Assembly (NCBI GenBank): GCA_016710525.1
Contig: JADJVQ010000007.1
Span: 1-64,000 of the forward strand
Direction: 5' to 3'
From: Burkholderiaceae bacterium
Lineage (GTDB): Bacteria; Pseudomonadota; Gammaproteobacteria; Burkholderiales; Burkholderiaceae_E
DNA length: 64,000 nucleotides
This document shows positions 17,303-25,663 of this stretch, one piece after another (position 1 is the first letter of the stretch; every line of letters starts with the position of its first letter). The notes beneath the pieces were generated by a model. That model ran no database searches, had not been told where the DNA came from, and was given only the letters and a program-made list of their open reading frames with translations. The translations under genes were made by a program, and so were the position numbers.

Positions 17303-18020
17303 CCGATATATGCTAGCTGCACAACTGGGCTTGGCGAGCAGTTTGATGGCCCATCCGGTGGCTGTTCGCGCTCAGGGCGATGCCTACAAGGAGTTTTTCG
17401 AAGCCGTCGCGATGGACGATGCCGGCACCGTTCGCCGCTTCCTGCTTCGCGGTATTGCGCCCAACTCCGAAGACCGGGACAAAGGCCCGGCCATCGTGCT
17501 GGCTGCCCAGGAAAAGTCCTTCAATTCGGTGCGGGCGCTGCTCGAATCGCCGCTGACCAACGTCAATGCCCGCAACAAGGCTGGCGAGACGGCGCTGATG
17601 TATGCCGCGCTGCATGGCGACCTCGACACGGCCAAGGCGCTGCTCAAGCGCGGCGCGCAGGTCAATTCCGAAGGTTGGACGCCGCTGCATTACGCGGCCA
17701 GTGCGGGCCATCTCGAGATGGTCACGTGGCTGCTCGAGAACCATGCGTACATCGATGCCGGGTCCGCCAATGGCACCACGCCACTGATGCTGGCGGCGCG
17801 CGAGAAGCGCACGACGGTGGCGCGCTACCTCGTCGAACAGGGAGCCGACCCGAGCCTGCGCAACGAAGCGGGCTTTGGTGCGCCGGAATACTTCCTGCGT
17901 GTCGGCGAGCCCGAACAGGCGCGCTGGATGAGCGATCGGGCGAGCGAATACCTGCGCAAGTACGGCACGCAAGAAACTCCGGTTCCAGCGGGTGAGGCGA
18001 CGAAGACGGACAAGCGTTAG
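17283..18020 (+). CDS. Exported ankyrin-repeat protein
   Basis: 245 residues. An N-terminal signal peptide (about 1-30, ending in VRAQ) is followed by about five ankyrin repeats, with clear TALMYAALHGDLDTAKALL, TPLHYAASAGHLEMVTWLL and TPLMLAAREKRTTVARYLV units. Such periplasmic ankyrin proteins follow tatD in many Betaproteobacteria. The solvent-exposed repeats imply protein-protein interaction. The partner is unknown. The start lies inside the tatD 3' end, so translation is probably coupled. Confidence 0.88.
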   Translation: MKLKRFSRYMLAAQLGLASSLMAHPVAVRAQGDAYKEFFEAVAMDDAGTVRRFLLRGIAPNSEDRDKGPAIVLAAQEKSFNSVRALLESPLTNVNARNKAGETALMYAALHGDLDTAKALLKRGAQVNSEGWTPLHYAASAGHLEMVTWLLENHAYIDAGSANGTTPLMLAAREKRTTVARYLVEQGADPSLRNEAGFGAPEYFLRVGEPEQARWMSDRASEYLRKYGTQETPVPAGEATKTDKR

Positions 18021-18075
18021 CCCTGCGCGCGCAGGGCCTGACGAGATCATGGGCTCTGCCTTATCCTTGAGTGCG

Positions 18076-18091
18076 CATAATGTGTATTATG
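18076..18091. promoter_or_regulatory. CATAAT-N4-ATTATG operator palindrome
   Basis: Perfect 6-bp arms around GTGT in an AT-rich patch 230 bp upstream of the FAD monooxygenase operon and 55 bp after the ankyrin stop. Palindromes like this are typical binding sites of dimeric regulators (for example IclR, GntR or MarR type). No regulator gene is adjacent, so the cognate protein would act in trans. Confidence 0.5.
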
Positions 18092-18214
18092 TAAACTCAT
18101 GATGATGACGCGATTGTGGAATCGTCCCGACACGGACCCGATCCGCGAGACCCGGCCTTGTCTACACTCGGTCTCGGTCCTCATCCGACAGCGAATGCCA
18201 AGGAGCCCTCCATC

Positions 18215-18304
18215 GTGAAGCCGTTGTCCAGCCTGGCCCATCTCGCCGCGATGCACCCTGCGCAGCCGCGCGGCGCGATGGCGATCAGATCGCTGATCGG
18301 GTAG
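18215..18304 (+). CDS. Possible 29-residue leader peptide of the monooxygenase operon
   Basis: A GTG at 18215 is preceded at 9 nt by a good SD (AAGGAG, 18200-18205) and opens a 29-codon frame (starting MKPLSSLAHLAAMHP) that stops 4 bp before the GTG of the FAD monooxygenase. The monooxygenase itself lacks a recognisable SD, so its translation may depend on ribosomes finishing this short frame. Not matched to a known leader. It could also be chance, with the SD a remnant. Confidence 0.35.
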   Translation: MKPLSSLAHLAAMHPAQPRGAMAIRSLIG

Positions 18305-18308
18305 ATCG

Positions 18309-19499
18309 GTGCCCGCACCGATCGCGCTGGTCGCCGGCGGTGGCATCGGCGGCCTGACAACAGCGCTGTGCCTGGCGCAGGCCGGCTTTCAGGTCCGGGT
18401 CTTCGAGCAGTCCGAAGGCTTCCAGGAGATCGGCGCCGGCATCCAATTGAGCCCCAATGGCACGCGGGTCCTGCATCGCCTGGGCCTCGCGGCAGGTTTG
18501 CGCGAAATCGCCTTCCTGCCCGAGTCGACCGAAATGCGCGACTGGCGCGATGGTTCGGTCATTGCGAGCAATCCGCTGGGCGATGCGCTGCTGAGCCAGT
18601 ATGGGTTCCCCTACTACCACGTGCATCGTGCCGACCTGATGCAGGTGCTGGCCGCGGCGGCGGCGCGGGTGCCCGCGATCACCTTGCACGCCAATGCCCG
18701 GGTTGCGGCCGTGCGGCAGACGGGCGACACGGTCATCGTCGAGGCCGGCGGCCAGAAGCACAGTGGCGCGCTGCTGGTGGGCGCGGACGGCATCCACTCG
18801 ATCGTGCGGGCACATCTGTTCGGTGCGCAGCAGCCCACTTTCACCGGCAACATCGCCTGGCGCGCCCTGGTGCCGGCGCGTGAGTTGCCCGAGGGGCTGG
18901 TTCGCCCGGTGACGACCGCGTGGTGGGGCCCCGGGCGGCACTTTGTCCACTACTACGTGCGCGGCGGTGAACTGGTGAACTGCGTGTGCGTCGTCGAAAA
19001 GACGGGCTGGCAGCACGAGTCCTGGACCGAGCGCGGCGATCGCGCCGAGCTCGAGCGCGACTTCGCCGGCTGGCATCCGGCGGTGCGCACCCTGATCGAG
19101 GCGATGGACCCGGCTCAGTGCTTCAAATGGGCGCTGTTCGACCGTCCGCCGATGCCGCGCTGGAGCGAGGGCTGCGTCACGCTGCTGGGCGATGCCTGTC
19201 ACCCCACCCTGCCCTTCATGGCCCAAGGTGCGGTGATGGCGATCGAGGACGCCGCGGTGCTGGCCCGGTGCGTCGCGGGTGGGCGCGCCATCGCGCAAGG
19301 GCTGGCGACCTACGAGTCCTTGCGTCGGCCGCGTACCAGCCGGATCCAGGCCGGTTCGCGGCGCAATGCCTGGCTGTTCCATCTGTCGGGCATTCCGGCC
19401 TGGCTGCGCAATCGTCAGGTGGCCAGCGCCCGAGGCACGATGCTCGACTGGCTGTATCGTTACGATGCCTTCGAACCCCTCCCCGGAGAGCGCCCATGA
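18309..19499 (+). CDS. FAD-dependent aromatic monooxygenase (3-hydroxybenzoate 6-hydroxylase / salicylate hydroxylase-like)
   Basis: 396 residues, GTG start. The FAD-binding GGGIGGLTTA lies at about residue 9-18 with acidic FEQS ending the second strand. The DG motif is in GADGIHSIVR, and the second FAD motif is GDACHPTLPFMAQGA (about 296-310). These single-component class A flavoprotein monooxygenases hydroxylate or decarboxylate phenolic acids with NAD(P)H and oxygen. The 4-bp ATGA overlap with the VOC gene marks a two-gene operon. The exact substrate (3-hydroxybenzoate, salicylate or a related compound) cannot be assigned. Confidence 0.9.
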   Translation: MPAPIALVAGGGIGGLTTALCLAQAGFQVRVFEQSEGFQEIGAGIQLSPNGTRVLHRLGLAAGLREIAFLPESTEMRDWRDGSVIASNPLGDALLSQYGFPYYHVHRADLMQVLAAAAARVPAITLHANARVAAVRQTGDTVIVEAGGQKHSGALLVGADGIHSIVRAHLFGAQQPTFTGNIAWRALVPARELPEGLVRPVTTAWWGPGRHFVHYYVRGGELVNCVCVVEKTGWQHESWTERGDRAELERDFAGWHPAVRTLIEAMDPAQCFKWALFDRPPMPRWSEGCVTLLGDACHPTLPFMAQGAVMAIEDAAVLARCVAGGRAIAQGLATYESLRRPRTSRIQAGSRRNAWLFHLSGIPAWLRNRQVASARGTMLDWLYRYDAFEPLPGERP

Positions 19500-20179
19500 C
19501 CAAGCCCAACGGACTGCATCATCTGGCCATTTCGACCGGCGACATCAAGCGCCAGATCGAATTCTTCTCGGACGTGCTGGGCATGGAGCTGGTGGCGCTG
19601 TACTGGATGCATGGCGTCCAGGGCGCCTGGCACGGATTCATGAAACTGAACGATCGCGCGTCGATCGCCTTCGTGCAGAGCCCGCAGATCGAGGCCATCC
19701 AGCCGCAGCCTGGTGTGAGTCATGCCGGCAATGCGGGTGCGCCCAGCGCCCCTGGCACGATGCAGCACCTGGCCTTGAATGTCGACAGCGATGCTGACCT
19801 GCTGACGCTGCGCGACCGGATCCGATCGCGGGGCGTCAATGTGATCGGGCCGATCGACCACGGTTTCTGCCTGTCGATCTACTTTGCGGGGCCCGAGGGC
19901 CTGACCCTCGAGATCTCGACCTCGCGCGAGGCGATCGACCCGCGCGCCTGGATCGATCCCGAAGTGGTGGGACTGGCGGGCATCGGCGCCGCGGAGCTGG
20001 AACGTTTCAAGTCCCCTGCGCCGTATCGGGGCGAAGGAGGCGCGGTGCCGCAGCCGCCCATCGACCCCGGCAAGCCGCATCTGGTCTATCCGCAGAAGGC
20101 TTACCGGAAGCTGATCGACATGCCCGATGCGGTCATGACCGCGACCCGCAGCCAGACCGATCCGCCCGTCAAGCTTTGA
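19496..20179 (+). CDS. VOC (glyoxalase/extradiol dioxygenase fold) family protein
   Basis: 227 residues. The start GLHHLAISTGDIKRQIEFFSD and the second module HLALNVDSD ... YFAGPEGLTLEISTS are the paired beta-alpha-beta-beta-beta modules of the vicinal oxygen chelate fold, with plausible metal ligands at the histidines and the terminal glutamate. A 60-residue tail follows. Coupled to the monooxygenase, it may open, isomerise or detoxify the hydroxylated aromatic product. The role is inferred from context. Confidence 0.85.
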   Translation: MTKPNGLHHLAISTGDIKRQIEFFSDVLGMELVALYWMHGVQGAWHGFMKLNDRASIAFVQSPQIEAIQPQPGVSHAGNAGAPSAPGTMQHLALNVDSDADLLTLRDRIRSRGVNVIGPIDHGFCLSIYFAGPEGLTLEISTSREAIDPRAWIDPEVVGLAGIGAAELERFKSPAPYRGEGGAVPQPPIDPGKPHLVYPQKAYRKLIDMPDAVMTATRSQTDPPVKL

Positions 20180-20215
20180 GCCCGGGGCCGGTGGTGTGCC
20201 GGACGGCTCCCGGGC
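20180..20215. terminator. Hairpin between convergent VOC and small helical protein genes
   Basis: Outer arms GCCCGGG (20180-20186) and CCCGGGC (20209-20215) enclose inner CCGG arms. A short T-containing tail (AATCTTCT) follows on the plus strand. It starts at the VOC stop codon, so it probably ends that transcript. Confidence 0.45.
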
Positions 20216-20239
20216 AATCTTCTGACCGTACGGCTCGTC

Positions 20240-20452
20240 TTACTCTTCCTGGTCGGCGAGGGTCACGATCGCTCGAGCCCATTTCGTGTATTTCAGGTTG
20301 GCCAGATCCCGGATGGTCTTGACGCCGAAGGCGGCCGCCAGCAGCTTGGCATCGTTGGCCGAGATGCCGGCCAGCGCGTCGACCGGCGAGTCGGCCAGTT
20401 CCTTGAAAGTCTTGGTCTCGTAGGCTTTGTCGAGGGCTTTGTTCAGATTCAT
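20240..20452 (-). CDS. Small helical (HhH-like) protein of unknown function
   Basis: 70 residues, all predicted alpha-helical. Residues 27-56 (ALAGISANDAKLLAAAFG then TIRDLANLKYTKWA) look like a helix-hairpin-helix unit of the sort seen in DNA- or protein-binding proteins: G-I-S-x-x-D-A-K-x-L then F-G-V-K-T-I-x-D-L. Similar small proteins occur widely in Betaproteobacteria. AGGAC lies upstream of the ATG. Cytoplasmic; function unknown. Confidence 0.75.
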   Translation of the reverse strand: MNLNKALDKAYETKTFKELADSPVDALAGISANDAKLLAAAFGVKTIRDLANLKYTKWARAIVTLADQEE

Positions 20453-20569
20453 TCGGATGTCCTTTCGGGTGAGAGGGCAATCGCTGCCAGGCGTCGGACT
20501 CGGGGAGCGCCCGAGACGACAGCCATGGTAGCCGAGGATTAGCCCGGCATCACGGCGGGGCGACTGGCC

Positions 20570-21241
20570 TCAGGGCCCGAACAACGCCGCCTGCGCCGGC
20601 TTGCGGCTGCGCAGGACCAGCACCGACGGATCGAGCCCCTTCAGCGCCCTCGCCTGCGCGGTGTTGGCCTGCCACCAGAGCGGGTCGGCGGACAGCGCGT
20701 GCAGGTCCGCCAGCGAGAGGCTGCGAAACGCGCAAGCAGTCCAGGCGCTGTGCTCGAGCGCCGCATAGCGCTCCTGGTACGCCGCGACAAGCGGTTCGAC
20801 CGGACTTTCGGCCTGCACCAGCCAGACGGACAGCGAACGGCCATCGCTGGCGTCATCGCCAGCCGCCGGCTCGAGGTACCACGCCGCAACCACCTCCCGA
20901 TCCTTGTGCAGCAGTCCGCGCAAGGCCTGGTGGAGACGCTCCCACTGGGCCTGTTCCTGGCTGAACAGCGTCCTGATCGACTTGGCGAACGGGTGCCGCG
21001 CCTCGATCGTGAACAGGCGTGCTCGGGCGCCGCCCAGCAGCCGGACCAATCGGCCCTCGACCAGCGGTTCCAGGGCCAGCCGGGTCCCTTGCGGGGTCAG
21101 GCCGCAGCGCTCGGCCAGTTGGGTCACGCTCAGCGGCAGGTCGTCCTCCGCCAGCGCGCGCAGCACCCGGATATTGCCGCCGTTGCCCAGCAACCGGGTC
21201 AGCGGATGTCGGCTGTCGTTCTGCGGAACGGAGGCTTGCAT
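20570..21241 (-). CDS. Winged-helix regulator with degenerate nucleotidyltransferase-like C-terminus
   Basis: 223 residues from the ATG at 21241; the frame extends further upstream but only into unrelated sequence. Residues 14-80 form a MarR/ArsR-like winged helix (LPLSVTQLAERCGLTPQGTRLALEPLVEGRLV). Residues 80-160 resemble the linker and first strands of the HTH-nucleotidyltransferase proteins, but the NTase signature GS-x(n)-DxD is replaced (AAWYLEPAAGDDAS, then SLSVWLV), so catalysis is unlikely. Its upstream region carries several GGAAAGT palindromes at 21287-21368, pointing to autoregulation. Not part of the RND operon, which ends 215 bp upstream. Confidence 0.78.
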   Translation of the reverse strand: MQASVPQNDSRHPLTRLLGNGGNIRVLRALAEDDLPLSVTQLAERCGLTPQGTRLALEPLVEGRLVRLLGGARARLFTIEARHPFAKSIRTLFSQEQAQWERLHQALRGLLHKDREVVAAWYLEPAAGDDASDGRSLSVWLVQAESPVEPLVAAYQERYAALEHSAWTACAFRSLSLADLHALSADPLWWQANTAQARALKGLDPSVLVLRSRKPAQAALFGP

Positions 21242-21286
21242 GGTCGGGGGAAATGGGGGTGGAGTCAGCACGATGGAATCACGGCT

Positions 21287-21368
21287 TAAAGGAAAGTCGA
21301 CTAACTTTATCGCAATTGTACTTTCTTTATGGAAATAATAATTTCTATAAGGAAAGTAAATTCTTTCC
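21287..21368. promoter_or_regulatory. AT-rich operator with nested GGAAAGT/ACTTTCC palindromes
   Basis: Three inverted repeats lie here: AAAGT-N6-ACTTT (21293-21308), a 38-bp quasi-palindrome (21320-21357, 17-bp arms with two mismatches, beginning ACTTTCTTTATGG and ending TATAAGGAAAGT) and GGAAAG-N6-CTTTCC (21351-21368). A shared half-site close to ATAARGAAAGT appears three times. A minus-strand -10 box TACAAT lies at 21320-21315, between two of them, so binding would block or shape transcription of the winged-helix regulator at 21241. The region is AT-rich in an otherwise GC-rich window. Confidence 0.65.
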
Positions 21369-21456
21369 ATCAATGCGATCGACCGCCGGCCCTCGGCCAG
21401 ACACGAATAGGCTGGTGGGCGCGCCGCGCAGGGGACACGATTCCACTGCGCCGCGA

Positions 21457-24400
21457 TCAGGGCGCTCCAGGCGGCAACGGTTCGGACACGACCGGCGGCT
21501 GGCGGCGCAGCCGGCGGGTCAACCAGCCCAAACCTCGCTCGAGATCGTCGACAAAGGTGAACACGGCCGGCACGACCAGCAGGCTGAGCAGGGTGGACGT
21601 GATCAGTCCGCCTATGACCGCGATCGCCATCGGCGCCCGGAAGCTGGGATCGGCGCCCCATCCGATCGCGATCGGCAGCATGCCGGCGCCCATCGCCAGC
21701 GTCGTCATCACGATGGGCCGGGCCCGCTTGTGACAGGCGTCCACCAGCGCGTCGAAGCGGCTCATGCCCGAGCGCCGGGCGACGATCGCGTACTCGACCA
21801 GCAGGATCGAGTTCTTGGTCACCACGCCCATCAGCATCAGCAATCCGATCAGCGAGGGCATCGAAAAGCTCTGGCTGGTGAGCAGCAGCGCCACGAACGC
21901 GCCGCCAATGGACAGCGGCAGCGCAGCCAGGATGGTGATCGGCTGCAGGAAGTCGCGGAACAGCAGGACCAGCACCATGTAGATGCACAGCACCCCGATG
22001 CTCATCGCCAGCCCGAAGCTGGCGAACAGCGCCTGCATCTCCTGGGCATCGCCCTGCTCGGCCAGTGCCACGCCGGGGGGCAGCTTGGCCAGACTGGGCA
22101 ATTGCATCGCTTCCGCATAGACCTCGCCCAGCTGGCGCGACGCGAGTTCGACCTCGAGCAGCACGTTACGGCTGCGATCCAGCCGGTCGATCTGCGCCGG
22201 ACCGCTGTCGATCGAGAGCTCGGCCACGCTGGCGACCATGACCGGGCCATGGCGTCCGGGCACGGTCAGGCGTCCCAGTGCCGCCAGATCGGCGCGCACC
22301 GCATCGGGCAGTTTCACCCGGATCGGCACCTGGCGTTCGCTCAGGTTCAGCTTGGGCAAGCCCATGTCGTAGTCGCCTGCCGTGGCGACACGAACGGTTT
22401 CGGCCAGGCTGGCGGCTGTAACGCCGAGGTCGGCGGCGCGGGCGAAATCCGGCCGGACGATGATCTCGGGACGAACCAGGCTGGCCGACGAGCTGACATT
22501 GCCGACACCGGACAGCGTGCGCAGGTCGCGTTCGACCGCGCGCGCGGCGCCGACCAGTGCGAGCGGATCTTCGCTGCGCAGCACCAGCTGCATCTTGACC
22601 CCGGTATCCTGCGGGCCGACGGTGAGCCGCACCCCAGGCTGATCGGCCAGCCGCTCGCGGATCTGGGCCTCGACCATCTGCTGCTTGACCGCGCGCTCGG
22701 TCCGGTGGCTGAGCGTGAGAGTCAGCACGGCGCGCCGGGCTTCGGCCGCGGCGCCTTGCGCGAACATGTCTCCCGAGCTGCCTCCGCCCACCGAACTGAA
22801 CACATGCTTGACGTCCGCGATATCGGCCAGGGCCAGCCGGGCCCGTTCAGCCGCCGCCAGGGTTTCGGCCAGCGAGCTGCCCGGCGGCAGCTCGATCGTG
22901 ACCATGGTCTGGCCGCGGTCGGCCGGCGGCACGAAGCCGGTGGGCAGCAGCGGCACCAGGGCGAGCGAGCCGGCGAAGAATGCCGCCGACAGCACCGCGG
23001 TGATCCACCGATAGCGGATGCACCAGCGGACGGCGCCCAGGTAGCGGCGCATCAGCCATCCGTCTTGCTGCGTCTCATGCTTGGAAGGACCGAGCAGATG
23101 CGCAGCCATCATCGGGGTGAGCAGACGCGCGACCACCAGCGAGGCCAGGATCGCCAGCACCGCGGTCCAGCCGAACTGCTTGAAGAACTTGCCGGCGATG
23201 CCCGACATGAACGCGGTCGGCAGGAACACCGCGACCAGCGCGAAGGTGGTCGCGATGACCGCCAGGCCGATCTCGTCGGCTGCCTCGAGCGCTGCCTGCT
23301 GGGGCGACTTGCCCATGCGCCGGTGGCGCGCGATGTTTTCGATCTCGACGATCGCATCGTCCACCAGGATGCCCACCACCAGCGCCAGCGACAGCAGCGT
23401 GACGGTGTTCAGCGTGAATCCGAACCATGCCATGCCGACGAACGTGGGAATCACGCTCAGCGGCAAGGCGGCGGCACTGACCAGCGTGGCGCGCCAGTCG
23501 CGCAGGAAGATCCAGACCACGATGACCGCCAGCAGCGCGCCTTCATACAGCATGGCCATCGAACCATCGAAGTTCTCGGCCACCGGTGTGGCGTTGTCGA
23601 TCGCCTCGACGAAGCGCATGCCGGGATGCGTCTCGCGCAGCTGCTGCACCGCCGCGCGCACGCCGGAGGCGACGGTGACTTCTCCGGCGCCGCGGGTGCG
23701 CATGACCTCGAACGCGACTGTCTGCTGGCCGTCGTACAGCGCGAGCGAGCGTCGCTCGGACGTGGTGTCGGTGATGGTGGCCACCCGGTCCAGGCGCAGC
23801 GGCCGGCCGTCGGCCAGCGGCAATTCGAGCGCGGCCAGCTCGGCGGCGGTGCGGACCGTGGCAATGGTGCGAACGGCTTGCTCGGCCCCGCCCACGTCGC
23901 CTCGGCCGCCCGGTGCTTCCTGCTGAACCAGCTTCAGGCGCCGCGACACATCGAGCGCCGACACGTTCAGCGCCGCCATGCGCTGGGCGTCGAGCTCGAT
24001 GCGCACTTCGCGCTGCAGGCCGCCGATCCGCTTGACCAGCCCGACACCGGGCACGGTCAGCAGGCGTTTGGCCACGGTGTTGTCGACGAACCAGGACACG
24101 CCTTCCTCGTCCAGGCGGTCGGAGGCGACGGTGAACGCGAGCACCGCCCGCCCGGCCGTGCTGGCCTTGCTGACGGCCGGATCGCGCATGTCGCTGGGCA
24201 GATCGGCGCGGACCCGGCCGATCGCGTCTCGCACTTCATTGACGGCGTCCGAGGGGTCTTTCTCGAGGACGAACTCGACGTTCAGCGTGACCTGGCCGTC
24301 GAGGATGCGCGAATAGATGTGCTTGACGCCTTGCAGCGTGGCGACCGAATTCTCGAGCTTGCGCGAGACCTCGGTCTCGAGCTGCGCGGGCGCCGCGCCC

Positions 24401-24555
24401 GGCAGGCTCGCGTCCACCGTGACGACCGGCAGTTCGATGTCCGGGAAGTCCTGGACCTCGGACTTCTGGAAGCTGATGACGCCGGCCAGCGTGAGCAGGA
24501 CGAACAGCAGCACCGCCGGAATCGGGTTGCGGATCGAGAAGGCTGAGAAGTTCAT
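21457..24555 (-). CDS. RND efflux pump permease (AcrB/HAE1 family)
   Basis: 1032 residues, full length for the family. Begins with the standard NFSAFSIRNPIPAVLL and first transmembrane segment, and has the proton-relay aspartates in GILVDDAIVEIEN (about 400-412). Large periplasmic loops and a twelfth transmembrane segment near the end complete it. It exports drugs, solvents or metabolites by proton antiport across the inner membrane. It is the last gene of tetR-OMF-adaptor-permease, 13 bp after the adaptor. Substrate not predictable; the HAE1 type argues against a metal-ion pump. Confidence 0.95.
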   Translation of the reverse strand: MNFSAFSIRNPIPAVLLFVLLTLAGVISFQKSEVQDFPDIELPVVTVDASLPGAAPAQLETEVSRKLENSVATLQGVKHIYSRILDGQVTLNVEFVLEKDPSDAVNEVRDAIGRVRADLPSDMRDPAVSKASTAGRAVLAFTVASDRLDEEGVSWFVDNTVAKRLLTVPGVGLVKRIGGLQREVRIELDAQRMAALNVSALDVSRRLKLVQQEAPGGRGDVGGAEQAVRTIATVRTAAELAALELPLADGRPLRLDRVATITDTTSERRSLALYDGQQTVAFEVMRTRGAGEVTVASGVRAAVQQLRETHPGMRFVEAIDNATPVAENFDGSMAMLYEGALLAVIVVWIFLRDWRATLVSAAALPLSVIPTFVGMAWFGFTLNTVTLLSLALVVGILVDDAIVEIENIARHRRMGKSPQQAALEAADEIGLAVIATTFALVAVFLPTAFMSGIAGKFFKQFGWTAVLAILASLVVARLLTPMMAAHLLGPSKHETQQDGWLMRRYLGAVRWCIRYRWITAVLSAAFFAGSLALVPLLPTGFVPPADRGQTMVTIELPPGSSLAETLAAAERARLALADIADVKHVFSSVGGGSSGDMFAQGAAAEARRAVLTLTLSHRTERAVKQQMVEAQIRERLADQPGVRLTVGPQDTGVKMQLVLRSEDPLALVGAARAVERDLRTLSGVGNVSSSASLVRPEIIVRPDFARAADLGVTAASLAETVRVATAGDYDMGLPKLNLSERQVPIRVKLPDAVRADLAALGRLTVPGRHGPVMVASVAELSIDSGPAQIDRLDRSRNVLLEVELASRQLGEVYAEAMQLPSLAKLPPGVALAEQGDAQEMQALFASFGLAMSIGVLCIYMVLVLLFRDFLQPITILAALPLSIGGAFVALLLTSQSFSMPSLIGLLMLMGVVTKNSILLVEYAIVARRSGMSRFDALVDACHKRARPIVMTTLAMGAGMLPIAIGWGADPSFRAPMAIAVIGGLITSTLLSLLVVPAVFTFVDDLERGLGWLTRRLRRQPPVVSEPLPPGAP

Positions 24556-24568
24556 GGTGGTATCGCGT

Positions 24569-25588
24569 TCACTTGCCCGACTGGGTCAGCCTGACCAGGT
24601 CGCCGTCGTTCAGGAACCCCGCGCCCGCCGCCACCACACGGGCATCGGGCTGCAGTCCGCCGGTGATCTCGATCCGCTCGCCGACCCGCCGGCCGATCTG
24701 CACGCGGCGTTGCACGACCCGGTTGTCGGTTTTCAGTTCGAACACGTAATTGAAGCCGTCGCGCACCACCAGCGCCTGCTGCGGCACCGTCAGCGCGGTG
24801 CTCTGGCCGAGCACGAACTCGCCGCGCGCGAACATGCCGGCGCGGGCCGACGAACCGACCGGCAGGTCGACGTAGACCAGCCCGGTTCGGGCCTGGGGGT
24901 CGATCGTCGGGGCGAGCATCCTCACCCTGCCCTCGAGCCGCGCGCCACTGGCAGCGACGACCTCGACGCGCTGACCGACCCGAATCTTGTCGAACTCGGT
25001 CGCGGTCACCTCGGCCCGCCATTCGAGGCGATTGCCCCGGATCATCCGAAAGAGTTCCTGACCCACCGGAAGCACCGCGCCGACGGTGGCGCTGCGCGCC
25101 GAAATCACGCCATCGTCGGGCGCCAGCACCCTGGCCTGCTGCAGGCGCAGCTGCTGCGATCGGACCTGCGCGCTCATCGACTGCGCCCGGGCCGCGGCGG
25201 TGGTTTCGGCCGTGAGGTACTGGCCGATCTGCAGCGCGCTCAGGGCGCCGCTGTCCTGGACCTCGCGGGCCCGAGCGGCGTTGGACTTGGCTTCGGCCAG
25301 CGTTGCCTGAGCCTCGGCCAGCGCGGCCTGGGCTTGAGCCAGTTCGGCGTGCACGGTGTCGGTGGCAAACACGGCCAGCACCTGCCCTTTTTTCACCAGG
25401 TCGCCGACATTCACGCGCACCTCGGCCAGGCGCAGACCACCGATCTCGGTGCCGACCGACGCTTCCTGCCAGGCCGTGATGCTGCCGTTGGCCGGCAGAC
25501 GGTCGGCGACGTCGGCACGTGCGGGTGCGACCACAGCGACCACCAGGGCAGGCTGCGGCTGGGTTCGCGGCCGAAGGACCGGCGGCAC
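24569..25588 (-). CDS. RND efflux periplasmic adaptor (membrane fusion protein), probable 5' frameshift
   Basis: The open frame gives 339 residues from a GTG at 25588: lipoyl/barrel-sandwich half (ASVGTEIGGLRLAEVRVNVGDLVKKGQ), an alpha-hairpin of Ala/Gln-rich coils, the second half (APDDGVISARSATVGAVL) and beta-barrel. It bridges the RND permease and the outer-membrane channel. The expected N-terminal anchor is missing from this frame but is encoded in another frame from an ATG at 25667 (TDRPRLIVLLAALVLIGSA), which overlaps the OMF stop as ATGA. The two frames would join if one GC unit were added in the run 25590-25597. So the true gene is probably 24569-25667 with an indel, real or artefactual. 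Confidence 0.88.
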   Translation of the reverse strand: MPPVLRPRTQPQPALVVAVVAPARADVADRLPANGSITAWQEASVGTEIGGLRLAEVRVNVGDLVKKGQVLAVFATDTVHAELAQAQAALAEAQATLAEAKSNAARAREVQDSGALSALQIGQYLTAETTAAARAQSMSAQVRSQQLRLQQARVLAPDDGVISARSATVGAVLPVGQELFRMIRGNRLEWRAEVTATEFDKIRVGQRVEVVAASGARLEGRVRMLAPTIDPQARTGLVYVDLPVGSSARAGMFARGEFVLGQSTALTVPQQALVVRDGFNYVFELKTDNRVVQRRVQIGRRVGERIEITGGLQPDARVVAAGAGFLNDGDLVRLTQSGK

Positions 25589-25663
25589 GGCGCGCGCTGC
25601 CGATAAGGACGAGCGCGGCGAGAAGGACGATGAGACGCGGCCGATCGGTTCGGCGGTGAGACG

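Noticed and set aside
18116..18304. A 62-codon frame upstream of the monooxygenase as a full protein
   Set aside because: Only the last 29 codons have a ribosome binding site; the earlier part has none, so only the short peptide is kept as a possibility.
21019..24546. A 1175-codon open frame opposite the RND permease
   Set aside because: Shadow of the permease; composition rich in Gln, Arg and His with no domain.
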